A stretch of DNA of 64,000 bases from Peribacillus sp. ACCC06369 (GTDB lineage Bacteria; Bacillota; Bacilli; Bacillales; DSM-1321). Positions 34,291 through 44,049 of this stretch are shown piece by piece. The DNA lies in contig NZ_JAUCEN010000002.1 of assembly GCF_030348945.1 (NCBI RefSeq), positions 3,224,001-3,288,000 of the forward strand, written 5' to 3'. Positions within the stretch are counted from its first letter, which is position 1. Each line of letters opens with the position of its first letter. The notes beneath the pieces are model-generated. The model had not been told where the DNA came from, searched no databases, and worked only from the letters and a program-made list of their open reading frames with translations. A program made the translations under genes and the position numbers.

Positions 34291-35705
34291 TCATTTTGCT
34301 GTTCATTTGATAAGGTAGGCACATCTACCTTCCTTCTCGTATATCTAAAATAGTAAAATATATAGCAAGCAGCGACGAAACCTAATCCCCAATACAACGA
34401 AGTGCGCTGTGTCGGATCATATGCCGTGAACACGAAAATACCTAGACACATAAGGATGCAGAGAATCGGGGCAAAAGGGAAGAAAGGTACTCTATACTTC
34501 AGATTTTCCACCTTTCCGCCCTCTCTGATATACTGCTTACGGAATCTGTACTGTGCGAACGCAATCGCCATCCAAGTAAGTACCCCTCCAACCCCACTTA
34601 TAGAAAGTAACACAACAAATAACGTTTCTTCCGCTACTACACTAGTAAGTAACGACAGCAAGGCAAAGAACAGAGTGACGAGTAAAGCGTTAATGGGTAC
34701 ACCGCGCCGATTGAGCTTTCCAAATGAGGAATGTGCCATACCGTTTTGAGAAAGGGAGAAAAGGATCCTGGTACAAGCAAACAGACCCGTATTCCCAACA
34801 GAGAGCACCGCCGTCAAAATCACGAAATTCATAATGTCAGCGGCATAAGGAATGCCTACCATTTCAAAAACGGTGACGAAAGGGCTTTCCAGCACCCCAG
34901 CTTCTTGCCACGGAACGATAGCCGACAGAACAAAGATTGCTAGAACATAGAAAAGCAGCACACGTATTACGATGTTACGAATCGCTCTCGGAATGCTTTG
35001 TTGCGGGTTTTCCGTCTCTCCTGCTGCAACCCCCATGATTTCCGATCCCTGGAATGCGTATACGACCGTCATCATTGATATAAACACACCCGTGAATCCT
35101 GTAGGGAATAGTCCATCACCCATAAGATTGGAAAAAAACGGAGCAGGTTGAGCATCCATATGAATCAATCCAAACATTGCGGCCGCACCGATAATTATGA
35201 ACAGAATAACGGCAAGTACTTTAATCCCTGAGAACCAGTACTCTGTCTCAGCGAAACTTCTCGTTGTTAAAGCATTTATGGTGAACAAAAGTACGGTAAA
35301 TATCACACACCATATCCATACTGGTATATCAGGAAACCATCTAGTCATGAGCAAACCAGCCGCCACAAATTCCAAGCCTACGTAAAGAGCCCAGCTCAGC
35401 CAGTAAATCCAGCCGATGACAAATCCAGTGGCGGGTCCGATAAATTTTGTTGCATGGACCTGAAAGGAACCTGAAACCGGCATCACTACCGATAATTCAC
35501 CGAGACAAATCATCGCCAAGTACATTAATAAACCACCGACCAAATAGGCAACAATCGCTCCTCCGGGCCCAGCTTCACCGATCGCATATCCTGATCCCAG
35601 GAAAAGACCTGTTCCAATTACCCCACCTAAGGAGAGCATGAATAAATGTCTACTCTTCATCGAACGCTGTAATTCCTTTGGCTGATTTTCATGTTTTGTT
35701 TCCAT
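34278..35705 (-). CDS. Amino-acid permease, AAT/APC family
   Basis: A 475-residue, 12-helix permease, closely similar in pattern to the one at 4320-5735: LQRSMKSRHLFMLSLGGVIG, GELSVVMPVSGSFQVHATKF and ALTTRSFAETEYW. The ATG at 35705 has AAGGGGGG 5 nt upstream; an ATG at 35744 would add 13 unmatched residues. In this operon it probably imports an amino acid or betaine-like substrate alongside the sodium symporter at 38791. Two such permeases in one window may reflect duplication. Confidence 0.9.
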   Translation of the reverse strand: METKHENQPKELQRSMKSRHLFMLSLGGVIGTGLFLGSGYAIGEAGPGGAIVAYLVGGLLMYLAMICLGELSVVMPVSGSFQVHATKFIGPATGFVIGWIYWLSWALYVGLEFVAAGLLMTRWFPDIPVWIWCVIFTVLLFTINALTTRSFAETEYWFSGIKVLAVILFIIIGAAAMFGLIHMDAQPAPFFSNLMGDGLFPTGFTGVFISMMTVVYAFQGSEIMGVAAGETENPQQSIPRAIRNIVIRVLLFYVLAIFVLSAIVPWQEAGVLESPFVTVFEMVGIPYAADIMNFVILTAVLSVGNTGLFACTRILFSLSQNGMAHSSFGKLNRRGVPINALLVTLFFALLSLLTSVVAEETLFVVLLSISGVGGVLTWMAIAFAQYRFRKQYIREGGKVENLKYRVPFFPFAPILCILMCLGIFVFTAYDPTQRTSLYWGLGFVAACYIFYYFRYTRRKVDVPTLSNEQQNDFVQ

Positions 35706-35794
35706 GAATGCCCCCCTTTCTGATTGATAAACTGCCCCATACACTGATTAACACAAGTTATAGAGAGTTCCCATTATTCTGAAAATAAAACACA

Positions 35795-36970
35795 TTATTG
35801 TGGAGATAAAGCTTCGGAAGGCTCTGCATATTCCAGCAAGTCGCTGATTGTCGGTTTGAATATTTCATAAGCTACATCTCTTTGATATTTATTTTGGTTT
35901 TTTGCTTGTGTAAACAAGTGATACGTATTTTTCCTGCATAGTTTTTCGATATCATCAACTACAGATTGTGGATTTGGATTTACTAGTCCAAAAATAACGG
36001 CATCATAAAATCTAATCGCCCCAAGGTTCGCAACGAAATCATTGACAACATCAATTCCTCTTTGTTTTATGATTTCGTCTCCCTCTAAAGAAAGGGGGAT
36101 GTTTGCCGCCTCCACAATTAAGCTTGCTTTTACGCTTTTAGCATTTGATTTGTGGATGACATCCTCTAGTGCGGACGGAATTAATATGTCGCAATCTATA
36201 TCGAGCCAATCCGTGTTTGCCCTTACATCATAATGCGGTTCAAAAAACTCTTTATCCATTTCTCCGTATGAATTCTTACGATCAATAAGCTTTTGGACAT
36301 CTAATCCTTCTTCACACGTTACCAAAAGGTTGGCATCAGAAATCCCTACAACTTTATAACCTAACTGGGACATTTTCAATGCACAACTTGCTCCTACACA
36401 GCCGAAACCTTGAATGACAACTCTCGCTCCATCTTTTCCGCTTTTAAATTTCCATGCCTCATCTGCCGAAAATGCTACACCATATCCTGTTACGACATCG
36501 TTTAAAAACAACCCGTCAATTTTTGTCGTCAAAAGTTCATCAAAGTCTTTTATCCCTTGCAGAACATTCAGATTCTGCTTCATTGATTTCGTAAGAGGTA
36601 TATCCATACCAAACTCATTGAATATTTTGAGCACATCTTCATATTTGGTACCTAAGTCACTGCCTAAAGATACCCCGATGTCTATATAAGGCATCATCGC
36701 AATTAGAAATCTTCTTAATACTGCATACGCGTCTGGCGCTTTATAATCATAGGCAATGCCCGCTTTACAACCGCCTGTCGTCTCGGACTCACAGGCTACA
36801 TACTTATAAGCCATCGCCTCAGCTAATCTTTCGACCTCTTCTCGTGTAACCGTTGGATGCATTCTTGTACCGCCGCCTGCGTAGCCTTTAACAAAGTTAT
36901 GCACGACCAGCCACCCTTTTGCATCTGTTTCCGTATCATTCCATTCCACAACTAAATATGGTTTTAACAT
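35795..36970 (-). CDS. Glu/Leu/Phe/Val-family amino-acid dehydrogenase
   Basis: A 391-residue member of the amino-acid dehydrogenase family. HNFVKGYAGGGTRMHPTVTR is the substrate loop, GGCKAGIAYD holds the catalytic lysine, VIQGFGCVGAS is the Rossmann motif, and VVNDFVANLGAIRFYD corresponds to the usual NAGG segment. It differs clearly from the classical glutamate dehydrogenase at 14366 and from leucine dehydrogenase, so substrate specificity is open. GGGGAGGG precedes the ATG. In the operon it may deaminate the amino acid released by the oxygenase pathway. Confidence 0.85.
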   Translation of the reverse strand: MLKPYLVVEWNDTETDAKGWLVVHNFVKGYAGGGTRMHPTVTREEVERLAEAMAYKYVACESETTGGCKAGIAYDYKAPDAYAVLRRFLIAMMPYIDIGVSLGSDLGTKYEDVLKIFNEFGMDIPLTKSMKQNLNVLQGIKDFDELLTTKIDGLFLNDVVTGYGVAFSADEAWKFKSGKDGARVVIQGFGCVGASCALKMSQLGYKVVGISDANLLVTCEEGLDVQKLIDRKNSYGEMDKEFFEPHYDVRANTDWLDIDCDILIPSALEDVIHKSNAKSVKASLIVEAANIPLSLEGDEIIKQRGIDVVNDFVANLGAIRFYDAVIFGLVNPNPQSVVDDIEKLCRKNTYHLFTQAKNQNKYQRDVAYEIFKPTISDLLEYAEPSEALSPQ

Positions 36971-37054
36971 TTGTGAACCCTCCCCAAAAACTTCCTTTTA
37001 TTAATTCCTACGACTGACTTCTAATGGAAACAAACCAAAGCATGGATGCCGCAA

Positions 37055-38713
37055 CTATTTGTTGGACACTAGCTTTTCGTGTACTCCCTTCTTGTCTTGG
37101 CCTACAGTTAGAATCTTTGGATTGACTGCAACTTCGATTACAGCCGGAAGCCCTGAAGCAATCGCCCTTTGAAGCGCTGGCGCAAAATCACTATTTTTTT
37201 CAACCTTTTCACCATGCGCTCCAAACAAGCGGGCCAATTCGGCAAAATTAGGGTTGGACAATTCAGTTCCAACGACCCGTTTTGGAAAATGCCTTTCTTG
37301 ATGTACACGAATCGTTCCGTACATATTGTTGTTCACGACAATTGATATAGTCGGAATTTTATACCGTACAGCCGTTTCAATCTCTTGGAGAGTCATCATA
37401 AAGCCGCCATCTCCTGAAAAAGAAACAACATGTTTCAGAGGGTGCGCCAGCTTTGCCCCAATTGCAGCAGGCAGTCCATATCCCATCGCTCCCGAAGTTG
37501 GCCCCACGTAAGTGTTTTCATGTTCAAAACGATAATATCTGGATAGCCATCCAAAAAAATTGCCGGCATCATTTGTAATAATGGTGTCCTTCGGAAGACA
37601 GACAGCAACGTCATGCATTAATCCATCCATATCCACGAAATCTTTTGTGTAGTCGGCCTTTGGTTCAGAAAATGTCATATATTTTTCATGCAATTCTTTC
37701 ACATTATCTTCGTTTGAAATGGAAGAACCTGAAGCTTGCAGTGCTTGTTCTAAGAAACTCTTGGCATCTGCTTCAATTGCAAGGGAAGGAGCATACACTT
37801 TACCAAAAATATCGGGACAAATATCTACATGGATCAGTTTTGTATTTTCAGAGAGCAAGGTGTAATCTTGTGTTCCTACTTGAGAGAATCGTGTCCCTAA
37901 CGCCAAAACTACATCTGCATCTCGGATTGTATCCAGTAAATATTGTGGTGTCCCAAACCCTAGCCATCCTGCATAGCAGGGGTGTGAGTTCGGAAACGCG
38001 TCGAATCGGCGGAAAGCGGTAACAACAGGAAGTTTCATTGCCTCGGCAAACTGTACAAGCAGCTTGTTAGACTTAGCATGAATCACACCGCCACCAGCAA
38101 TCAATATGGGGCGCTCCGCGTTTCGTATCGTCTCTATCGCCTGCTTCAAATCGTCCAAATGTGGTTGGGGAGGAAGCGCGCGATAAGAAGGATAGATGTT
38201 CAACTCTGCCTCATCTTCTAACATGTCATGCGGCAAAGCCACTAATACAGGACCCGGACGTCCCGATCGCGCCATATGGAACGCCCGTTGCAATAATTCC
38301 GGGATTCTTTCCACACGATCAATCTCAACCGTCCATTTACATAAATGACTGAAAAAACCCGTCAAATTCACTTCCTGAAACGCTTCCTTTTCTTTAAAAG
38401 GGCGTTCGACTTGGCCAATAAGCGCAACCAAAGGGGTTGAATCCTGAGCAGCAGTATGAATACCGATAGCTAAGTTTGTAGCACCCACTCCACGCGTTGC
38501 CATACAAACTCCTACCTCACCTGAAGCCTTCGCATACCCTTCCGCCATAAAAGAGGCACCTCCTTCATGTCTGGCGGAAATAAGTTCTATTTCAGGATGT
38601 TGATATAGTGCATCCATTACACTAAGATAACTTTCACCTGGTACACAAAAAGCTTTTTTTACCCCTTCTTTAGCCATTACTTCTACGACTGCTCTTCCTC
38701 CACTGACTTTCAT
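37055..38713 (-). CDS. Thiamine-diphosphate-dependent enzyme (acetolactate-synthase-like)
   Basis: A 552-residue ThDP enzyme with three domains. The N-terminal pyrimidine-binding domain carries the activating Glu in ARHEGGASFMAEGYAK, a central domain follows with IAGGGVIHAKSN, and the C-terminal diphosphate-binding domain shows SFSGDGGFMMTLQEI with NNMYG. The family includes acetolactate synthase, glyoxylate carboligase, oxalyl-CoA decarboxylase and 2-oxoacid decarboxylases. A biosynthetic role is unlikely, as there is no small subunit and the operon is catabolic. GGGAGG precedes the ATG. It may decarboxylate the 2-oxoacid made by the neighbouring dehydrogenase. Confidence 0.88.
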   Translation of the reverse strand: MKVSGGRAVVEVMAKEGVKKAFCVPGESYLSVMDALYQHPEIELISARHEGGASFMAEGYAKASGEVGVCMATRGVGATNLAIGIHTAAQDSTPLVALIGQVERPFKEKEAFQEVNLTGFFSHLCKWTVEIDRVERIPELLQRAFHMARSGRPGPVLVALPHDMLEDEAELNIYPSYRALPPQPHLDDLKQAIETIRNAERPILIAGGGVIHAKSNKLLVQFAEAMKLPVVTAFRRFDAFPNSHPCYAGWLGFGTPQYLLDTIRDADVVLALGTRFSQVGTQDYTLLSENTKLIHVDICPDIFGKVYAPSLAIEADAKSFLEQALQASGSSISNEDNVKELHEKYMTFSEPKADYTKDFVDMDGLMHDVAVCLPKDTIITNDAGNFFGWLSRYYRFEHENTYVGPTSGAMGYGLPAAIGAKLAHPLKHVVSFSGDGGFMMTLQEIETAVRYKIPTISIVVNNNMYGTIRVHQERHFPKRVVGTELSNPNFAELARLFGAHGEKVEKNSDFAPALQRAIASGLPAVIEVAVNPKILTVGQDKKGVHEKLVSNK

Positions 38714-38790
38714 ATTCAGCCTCCCGCTTTCAAGAACGTGTATTTGTTTGCTAATTTATGTTTCTATTAATATTGCACTCATTCTTACTA

Positions 38791-40287
38791 TCATTTAACA
38801 AGTTTTTCGATACCAGAAACTGGTTTATTATCTGCTTCCGTCTCAATTGAAGTATTTCTTGTAATAGCACTTACTCCCAAAGTTACTGCAATGTTGATGA
38901 ATAATACAGCTAACCCCACATCAAGATCCTGTATTGCTTGCGGTAGAGATGGAAATAATGTGGCAAGTGTCGTACCTGATGTAGTCGAGTAAATGACAAT
39001 TAGAATTCCAGCTATCATTCCGGCAAAAGCTCCTTGAACGGTAACAGGATTCTTTTTCCACAAACTGAAAAATAGTGCTGGGAACAACTGTGCCATGAAG
39101 CTATATGCCATAAGATACAGCGTAAAAATCGACTCCCCGCCATTGAACGTAAAGTATAGGGTCACTATAGAAATGACAGGTACTAACATCATGCTCAATC
39201 TTCGAAGTTGGTCATCTGATGTATTCGGTTTCCACACCTTATATACATTTTTTGAAAGTATCGTGGCCGTAGCCGTCAACACGAGTGAACTAGGTATAAG
39301 GGCGGCCATCGCCCCAGATGCTCCAATAACTCCAACAAACCAGGGATCGAATGACATCTTCGCCATTTTAAATAAAGCCAAATCTGCTTCTGCTCCCTGT
39401 AAATTCGGAACTTGAAGAATCGCAGAAAAACCAATAAAAAGCGAAAAAATGATGATTACTTGATAAATTGGCATAATCCCAGCATTCCAACGAAGTGATT
39501 TTGGACTTTTTGCAGAAAACACTCCCGCTAACATATGAGGAAACATATAGAATGCCAGTGCTGTCATAATCGTAGCGGAAATAAACCAAGAGATACTCAA
39601 TCCTTGTTCAGGGAATATCAATAATCCATGTTTTGCTGTATCGATTGCTTCAAACATCGACTGCAAACCACCGTAATAATGAAGTGGAAAATAAATCCCC
39701 ATAAAGACGACAACTGCCAAAATCATGATATCTTTAATAACCGCCGTCCACGCTACGCCATGCATCCCTGAGGCAGTTACATAAATTGTGATGGCAATTA
39801 CACCTACAACTATAGCCACATTAGGAGAGATGGACCCATAGGACGCCTCCGATACGATAATTCCTAACCCTTTTAACTGCATGATTAGATAAGGAATAAT
39901 TGAAATAACGCTGATTACCGCCACAAGAACACCTAAAGCCGGACTATTGTACTTCTTGTCATAAAAATCGGATTGAGATATGACATTATTTTTTTTTGCA
40001 TATCTCCAAATTGGCGGCAACAGCCAATAGGCTATTACAAAATAGAAGCAATTGAAAGCATATAAGGCTGGAGGCATACCAGATCTATAAGCGCCGCCGC
40101 TGGCCCCCAAAAACGTATATGTCGTAAACATTTCACCTGCAATCAAAAAGAAGAGCAAAAAGCTGCCGAAACCTCTTCCACCTATAGCCCATTGTTCCAA
40201 ACTCATATTTTTACCTTTTCGAGCTTGAAGCCCTAACCAAATACACAGAACCAGAAAGAAAAGGATGACAAGCAGGGCTTCATTCAT
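38791..40287 (-). CDS. Sodium:solute symporter (SSS family)
   Basis: A 498-residue protein with about 13 membrane helices. EQWAIGGRGFGSFLLFFLIA then GEMFTTYTFLGASGGAYRSG is the SSS signature (PanF/PutP group), followed by YGSISPNVAIVVGVI and GMHGVAWTAVIKDIMILAVV. The ATG overlaps the stop of the DUF3311 gene by one base, which is the usual pairing for this type. It imports an unknown solute with sodium, in this context probably the substrate of the Rieske oxygenase. Confidence 0.9.
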   Translation of the reverse strand: MNEALLVILFFLVLCIWLGLQARKGKNMSLEQWAIGGRGFGSFLLFFLIAGEMFTTYTFLGASGGAYRSGMPPALYAFNCFYFVIAYWLLPPIWRYAKKNNVISQSDFYDKKYNSPALGVLVAVISVISIIPYLIMQLKGLGIIVSEASYGSISPNVAIVVGVIAITIYVTASGMHGVAWTAVIKDIMILAVVVFMGIYFPLHYYGGLQSMFEAIDTAKHGLLIFPEQGLSISWFISATIMTALAFYMFPHMLAGVFSAKSPKSLRWNAGIMPIYQVIIIFSLFIGFSAILQVPNLQGAEADLALFKMAKMSFDPWFVGVIGASGAMAALIPSSLVLTATATILSKNVYKVWKPNTSDDQLRRLSMMLVPVISIVTLYFTFNGGESIFTLYLMAYSFMAQLFPALFFSLWKKNPVTVQGAFAGMIAGILIVIYSTTSGTTLATLFPSLPQAIQDLDVGLAVLFINIAVTLGVSAITRNTSIETEADNKPVSGIEKLVK

Positions 40288-40478
40288 TAGTCTTCTTCCT
40301 CCTTGGTTGCAGGATCAAGTTTATTAGCAATTATCAAGCACACCGATGTAAGACAAACCCATAATATGGCCCAAAAAAGAACAAATGGCATTCCTAAAAC
40401 ATATGGTTCAATTCGATTGATAACAATAAGCGAGCCAAGTGCTGGTACCGCACTTATCACATAGATTATTTTCTTCAT
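40287..40478 (-). CDS. DUF3311 small membrane protein, partner of the symporter
   Basis: About 63 residues, two membrane helices (IIYVISAVPALGSLIVIN and MPFVLFWAILWVCLTSVCLI), ending in an acidic tail (KEEED). DUF3311 proteins are commonly encoded just before SSS symporters. The ATG at 40478 follows AAGGATGGTG; an ATG at 40523 would add a hydrophilic extension not seen in the family. Confidence 0.85.
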   Translation of the reverse strand: MKKIIYVISAVPALGSLIVINRIEPYVLGMPFVLFWAILWVCLTSVCLIIANKLDPATKEEED

Positions 40479-40564
40479 TTGTTCACCATCCTTATCAACA
40501 AATGCCAAACCCGACCTATTCACTTCTAACCATTTAGAAAAAACAGATAATTACACTTGTAGCA

Positions 40565-41539
40565 CTACTTTGGCACCCCTTTAGTTAATGGCTCATTTAC
40601 TGCCCAATTCGGTTTCATTCCAGTAAGGACTTGTTCAACTTGCATTGCTGCATGTACAGCCATGCGTACCGAACCTTCTTTCGTCAATGCCGCATTATGA
40701 GGGCTGACAATCACATTATCCATTTTAAAAAGGGGATTCCATTTATCAGGAGGCTCAACTTCAAATACATCTATTCCAGCGCCGGCAATTTCGCCCGCTT
40801 GCAAAGCATTTACTAAATCACTCTCCTTCACTACGCCTCCCCTGGAAGCGTTTACAAAATAGGATGAGGGTTTCATCCAGGAAAACTCACGGCTTCCTAT
40901 TATTCCTTTTGTTGTTTTCGTTAACGGCAGATGCAGACTGATAACATCAGAGTTTCTGAAAACCCACTCTAAGTCAGTTGCTATCTCTAACTCCGAATTC
41001 GTGCTGGCTGTAACATAGGGGTCGTAGCCAATCACTTTCATATCGAAGCCTTTGGAAGCTTTTTTTGCCAGTATTCTACCAATTCTCCCTAGTCCAATAA
41101 TCCCTAATGTCTTGCCTTCCAAATCCATACCAAAAAGTTGATTGCGGATAGCAAAATTCCCGCGGCGCAGCTCTTGATCAGCCAAGCTTAAGTTTTTGGA
41201 CAATGATAAAATTAATGCCATTACATGTTCAGCTACAGAATTCGCATTTGCCTCTGGGGTATTTGTTACGTAAATGCTTCGCTCTGTAGCAGCTTCGATA
41301 TCAATATTGTCCAAGCCCACACCATACTTAGCAATTACTTTGAGGTTTTCAGCTGCTTCAATAACTTCCTTATTTATTACAGCCGTTGATCTCGTTAATA
41401 ATGCATCACAATCCTTGATTTCTTCCATAAGGATCTCTTGTGCCAGTTCAGATCCCACTTTAATCTTATAGCCTTTTTCTACTAAATAACTTTTCCCCTC
41501 TTTCTCAATATCTTGAGGAATATACACTAAATGACTCAC
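40565..41539 (-). CDS. D-2-hydroxyacid dehydrogenase (SerA-like), first gene of the Rieske operon
   Basis: A 324-residue NAD-dependent dehydrogenase. GKTLGIIGLGRIGRILAKKA is the nucleotide-binding motif, VNASRGGVVKESDLVNAL holds the conserved Arg, and HNAALTKE contains the catalytic His. It lacks the ACT domain of SerA, so it is more likely a catabolic 2-hydroxyacid or glyoxylate-type reductase. The start is a GTG preceded by AAAGGGTGG. It is transcribed from a sigma-54-like promoter at 41598-41614. Confidence 0.88.
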   Translation of the reverse strand: MSHLVYIPQDIEKEGKSYLVEKGYKIKVGSELAQEILMEEIKDCDALLTRSTAVINKEVIEAAENLKVIAKYGVGLDNIDIEAATERSIYVTNTPEANANSVAEHVMALILSLSKNLSLADQELRRGNFAIRNQLFGMDLEGKTLGIIGLGRIGRILAKKASKGFDMKVIGYDPYVTASTNSELEIATDLEWVFRNSDVISLHLPLTKTTKGIIGSREFSWMKPSSYFVNASRGGVVKESDLVNALQAGEIAGAGIDVFEVEPPDKWNPLFKMDNVIVSPHNAALTKEGSVRMAVHAAMQVEQVLTGMKPNWAVNEPLTKGVPK

Positions 41540-41597
41540 ATTACCACCCTTTCATGTTTACCTTGAAGGAAAAATCTTTCCTACTTCTTTGTATATA

Positions 41598-41614
41598 TAC
41601 AATTATTGTGCCAA
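41598..41614 (-). promoter_or_regulatory. Sigma-54-like promoter of the Rieske operon
   Basis: TTGGCAC and TTGTA have exactly 10 bases between GG and GT. The -24 element is perfect; the -12 element has GT instead of GC. It lies about 60 nt upstream of the first start codon and directly downstream of the gene for a sigma-54 activator. Confidence 0.65.
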
Positions 41615-41689
41615 CATAAAAAACATCAGTTTATTCAAGAAAGAAGCCAATTAGTTCTCAAATTAAGAAATAAATAAAGTTAACAAATT

Positions 41690-41735
41690 GTTTCATAATG
41701 AATTAATAAGTTTCATTACGTTTCAATTTGTTTCA
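41690..41735. repeat. Phased TGAAAC repeats, candidate activator binding sites
   Basis: GTTTCA on the plus strand starts at 41690, 41710, 41720 and 41730, so all intervals are multiples of 10 bp, placing the copies on one face of the helix. They lie 75-120 bp upstream of the sigma-54-like promoter and overlap the end of the activator gene. Confidence 0.6.
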
Positions 41736-43651
41736 ACACTCAAGGTTTTCATCTTTCTCCATAAAGTAGTGCGACTCATCCCTAACTCCAAGGCAGCTTT
41801 TCCTTTATTAAAATTAACCTTATTTAACGTTTGAACTATTCTTTCACGCTCGGATAGATGTATCACAGGTGGCATATCAAGTTCTTCTGCTTGTTTCGAC
41901 AGTATTTTCTTTTTACTTCTATTCGGAAAATACATTTCGATATCGTACACATCAATTAACTTGTCTTTATAAAGAGCACATAATCGCTCACAAAAATTTT
42001 GCAATTGGCGAATATTCCCTTCCCAATTCTCTTCACTCAGCTTTTTCATGGCAGTATCCGTAATCTTAATTTTTTGATCCGAATGGCCTTTCTGAATAAA
42101 AGCATTCACCAATAACGGAATATCTTCTCTGCGTTCCCGAAGCGGAGGCAAGACAAGGTCCAGTACACTCAAGCGATAATATAGATCCTCCCGAAAGTCA
42201 TTACTTTTGACCATTTGCATGAGGTCTTTGTTTGTTGCCGACACAATTCTCACATCAACCGGAATCACTCTATCATCACCGATACGCATGATTTCCCGCT
42301 CTTGCAAGACACGAAGCAACCGACTTTGCATTTTTGGGGAGATTTCCCCTATTTCATCTAAAAAAATCGTACCTCTATGAGCCAATTCAAAATAGCCTTG
42401 CTTTCCGCCTTTCATAGCCCCCGTGAAAGCTCCTTCTGCATACCCGAATAACTCACTTTCCAATAAATTTTCGGGAAGCGCAGCGCAATTAATGGCTACA
42501 AACGGGTTATTTTTCCGGTTGCTATGATTATGTATGCTTTGGGCGAATATTTCCTTGCCCGTTCCCGTTTCTCCAATTATAAGAATGTTTGAATCTACTT
42601 CACTATAATGTTGAGCAGTTTCAATCGTCCTCTTAATTTCGGAACTCCGGTACAATATATCATCAAAGGTGTACTTAGCCACATGTCCACGTGAATGAAT
42701 CTTTCTAAAGAACTTCCCTTCCATCTCCTGAATGCGTGTAACATCTTGAAAGGCAACCATATCCCCCACTTTTTTACCTTTTAAAAATATCCCAACTTTT
42801 TTAACCGATAATTGAATGGCTTGGTAAGCAACGATATCTTTTTCGTATTCATTGTCACTTAACAGCATATTACGAAATTTTCCGTCCTTTATGATATCGT
42901 ATATAGAATTTCCAATTAAGCTCCCCTTGGAAATGGATAATATCTCCTGAGCCGCCGTATTAAATACAGATATTTGTCGTTTTAAATCTATTGCAATAAC
43001 CCCTTCATAGGCATAATTAAGAATCGTTTGGTAACGCTTGGTCTTCTCCTGTTCCCTTCTGCTGACAAGAGCTACTCTTTTCGCCTCAATCAACGCCTGC
43101 CGAAATGATTCCTTTCCAGTGTCAACAAGAATGGCTCCCAACCCTATCTCTTCAGCATAGTTACAGGTACTTAAACCACTTAACACCACCTCACAGCCAT
43201 CTCTGGCTGCTAAATCCACTAAACTAACTGAGGACTCGATATCATTCAATATATAGGACTGAATTGGCAAATCAACGATATCCGAAAGGTTTTCCACGCC
43301 ATAAATCATATTCAGCGCTCCTATAACGGCCACTTTTTTACTGCCAAAACGTGCCTTGCAATCATAAAGGGAACGAATGAGGTCAATACCTTGTACAGGT
43401 ATATCAACGATAGGAATAGATTCATTGCTTTCTTTTAATAGTTTTGTGATTAATCCCCTTGAGATGATTACATCCGCATCAAGCTTCAACTTCCCAATCT
43501 TATCGGCATCCTCAACTACCTCCTCTAAAACAAACTTCACTGAACCGTTATCATTGTTTTCTGATTCTTCCAACTGGTTGAATTCCTCAAACCTTTCAAA
43601 AGCATCCGTAATATACCCTTTTCGAGGAACAACGAGTTTAATTTTTATCAA
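41723..43651 (-). CDS. Sigma-54-dependent transcriptional activator, PrpR-like
   Basis: A 642-residue enhancer-binding protein. Residues 1 to about 190 resemble the PrpR N-terminal sensor domain, about 205-310 is a PAS domain, then the AAA+ domain has Walker A GETGTGKE (about 360), the sigma-54 contact motif GAFTGA (about 408) and Walker B GTIFLDEIGE. A Fis-type helix-turn-helix ends it (KAALELGMSRTTLWRKMKTL). The TTG at 43651 follows GGAGG by 8 nt; an upstream frame to 43702 is not supported. It probably activates the Rieske operon from the phased repeats at its own 3' end and could also act on the other sigma-54 promoters. The ligand is unknown. Confidence 0.9.
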   Translation of the reverse strand: MIKIKLVVPRKGYITDAFERFEEFNQLEESENNDNGSVKFVLEEVVEDADKIGKLKLDADVIISRGLITKLLKESNESIPIVDIPVQGIDLIRSLYDCKARFGSKKVAVIGALNMIYGVENLSDIVDLPIQSYILNDIESSVSLVDLAARDGCEVVLSGLSTCNYAEEIGLGAILVDTGKESFRQALIEAKRVALVSRREQEKTKRYQTILNYAYEGVIAIDLKRQISVFNTAAQEILSISKGSLIGNSIYDIIKDGKFRNMLLSDNEYEKDIVAYQAIQLSVKKVGIFLKGKKVGDMVAFQDVTRIQEMEGKFFRKIHSRGHVAKYTFDDILYRSSEIKRTIETAQHYSEVDSNILIIGETGTGKEIFAQSIHNHSNRKNNPFVAINCAALPENLLESELFGYAEGAFTGAMKGGKQGYFELAHRGTIFLDEIGEISPKMQSRLLRVLQEREIMRIGDDRVIPVDVRIVSATNKDLMQMVKSNDFREDLYYRLSVLDLVLPPLRERREDIPLLVNAFIQKGHSDQKIKITDTAMKKLSEENWEGNIRQLQNFCERLCALYKDKLIDVYDIEMYFPNRSKKKILSKQAEELDMPPVIHLSERERIVQTLNKVNFNKGKAALELGMSRTTLWRKMKTLSVETN

Positions 43652-43823
43652 AACGCCAACCTCCAACGTAAAATCATTTTGGTTTATTGGATATAATCTC
43701 AAGCAACCTGATAGTTAAGCCCTAGTCAAACCAGGGTGTGTTTAATCGAGATGGCTAAGTATGCCAAGCAAATGTTTTCGTTCAGAATTATATATATCAT
43801 TTTTAAAATCACTTTTGAAGAAC

Positions 43824-43850
43824 AAAAAACCCTGTTACCATGGGTTTTTT
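43824..43850. terminator. Bidirectional terminator upstream of the activator gene
   Basis: AAAAAACCC and GGGTTTTTT pair around a 9-nt loop. The surrounding 43652-44391 holds this hairpin, a gene remnant (44050-44245) and another hairpin, but no intact gene. Confidence 0.7.
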
Positions 43851-44049
43851 CGTCAATAAACGACCTTTTCACTTTTAATTTACACCCTAGTATTCGAATT
43901 GTTATTGATAGCAGATTATTCTTTCAATAAGAGTCACATTCAAATTACCCTACTCACCTTTTTCTTCTTGGAATGTTTATTTTTCCCCTGCTTATCATCA
44001 CTGTAATAAGCTTTTACCATTAACAACAGTATGAAGATTTCTTAAAGTT

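Noticed and set aside
43736..43930. 64-codon open frame
   Set aside because: No ribosome binding site, A+T-driven composition, and a terminator hairpin lies inside it.
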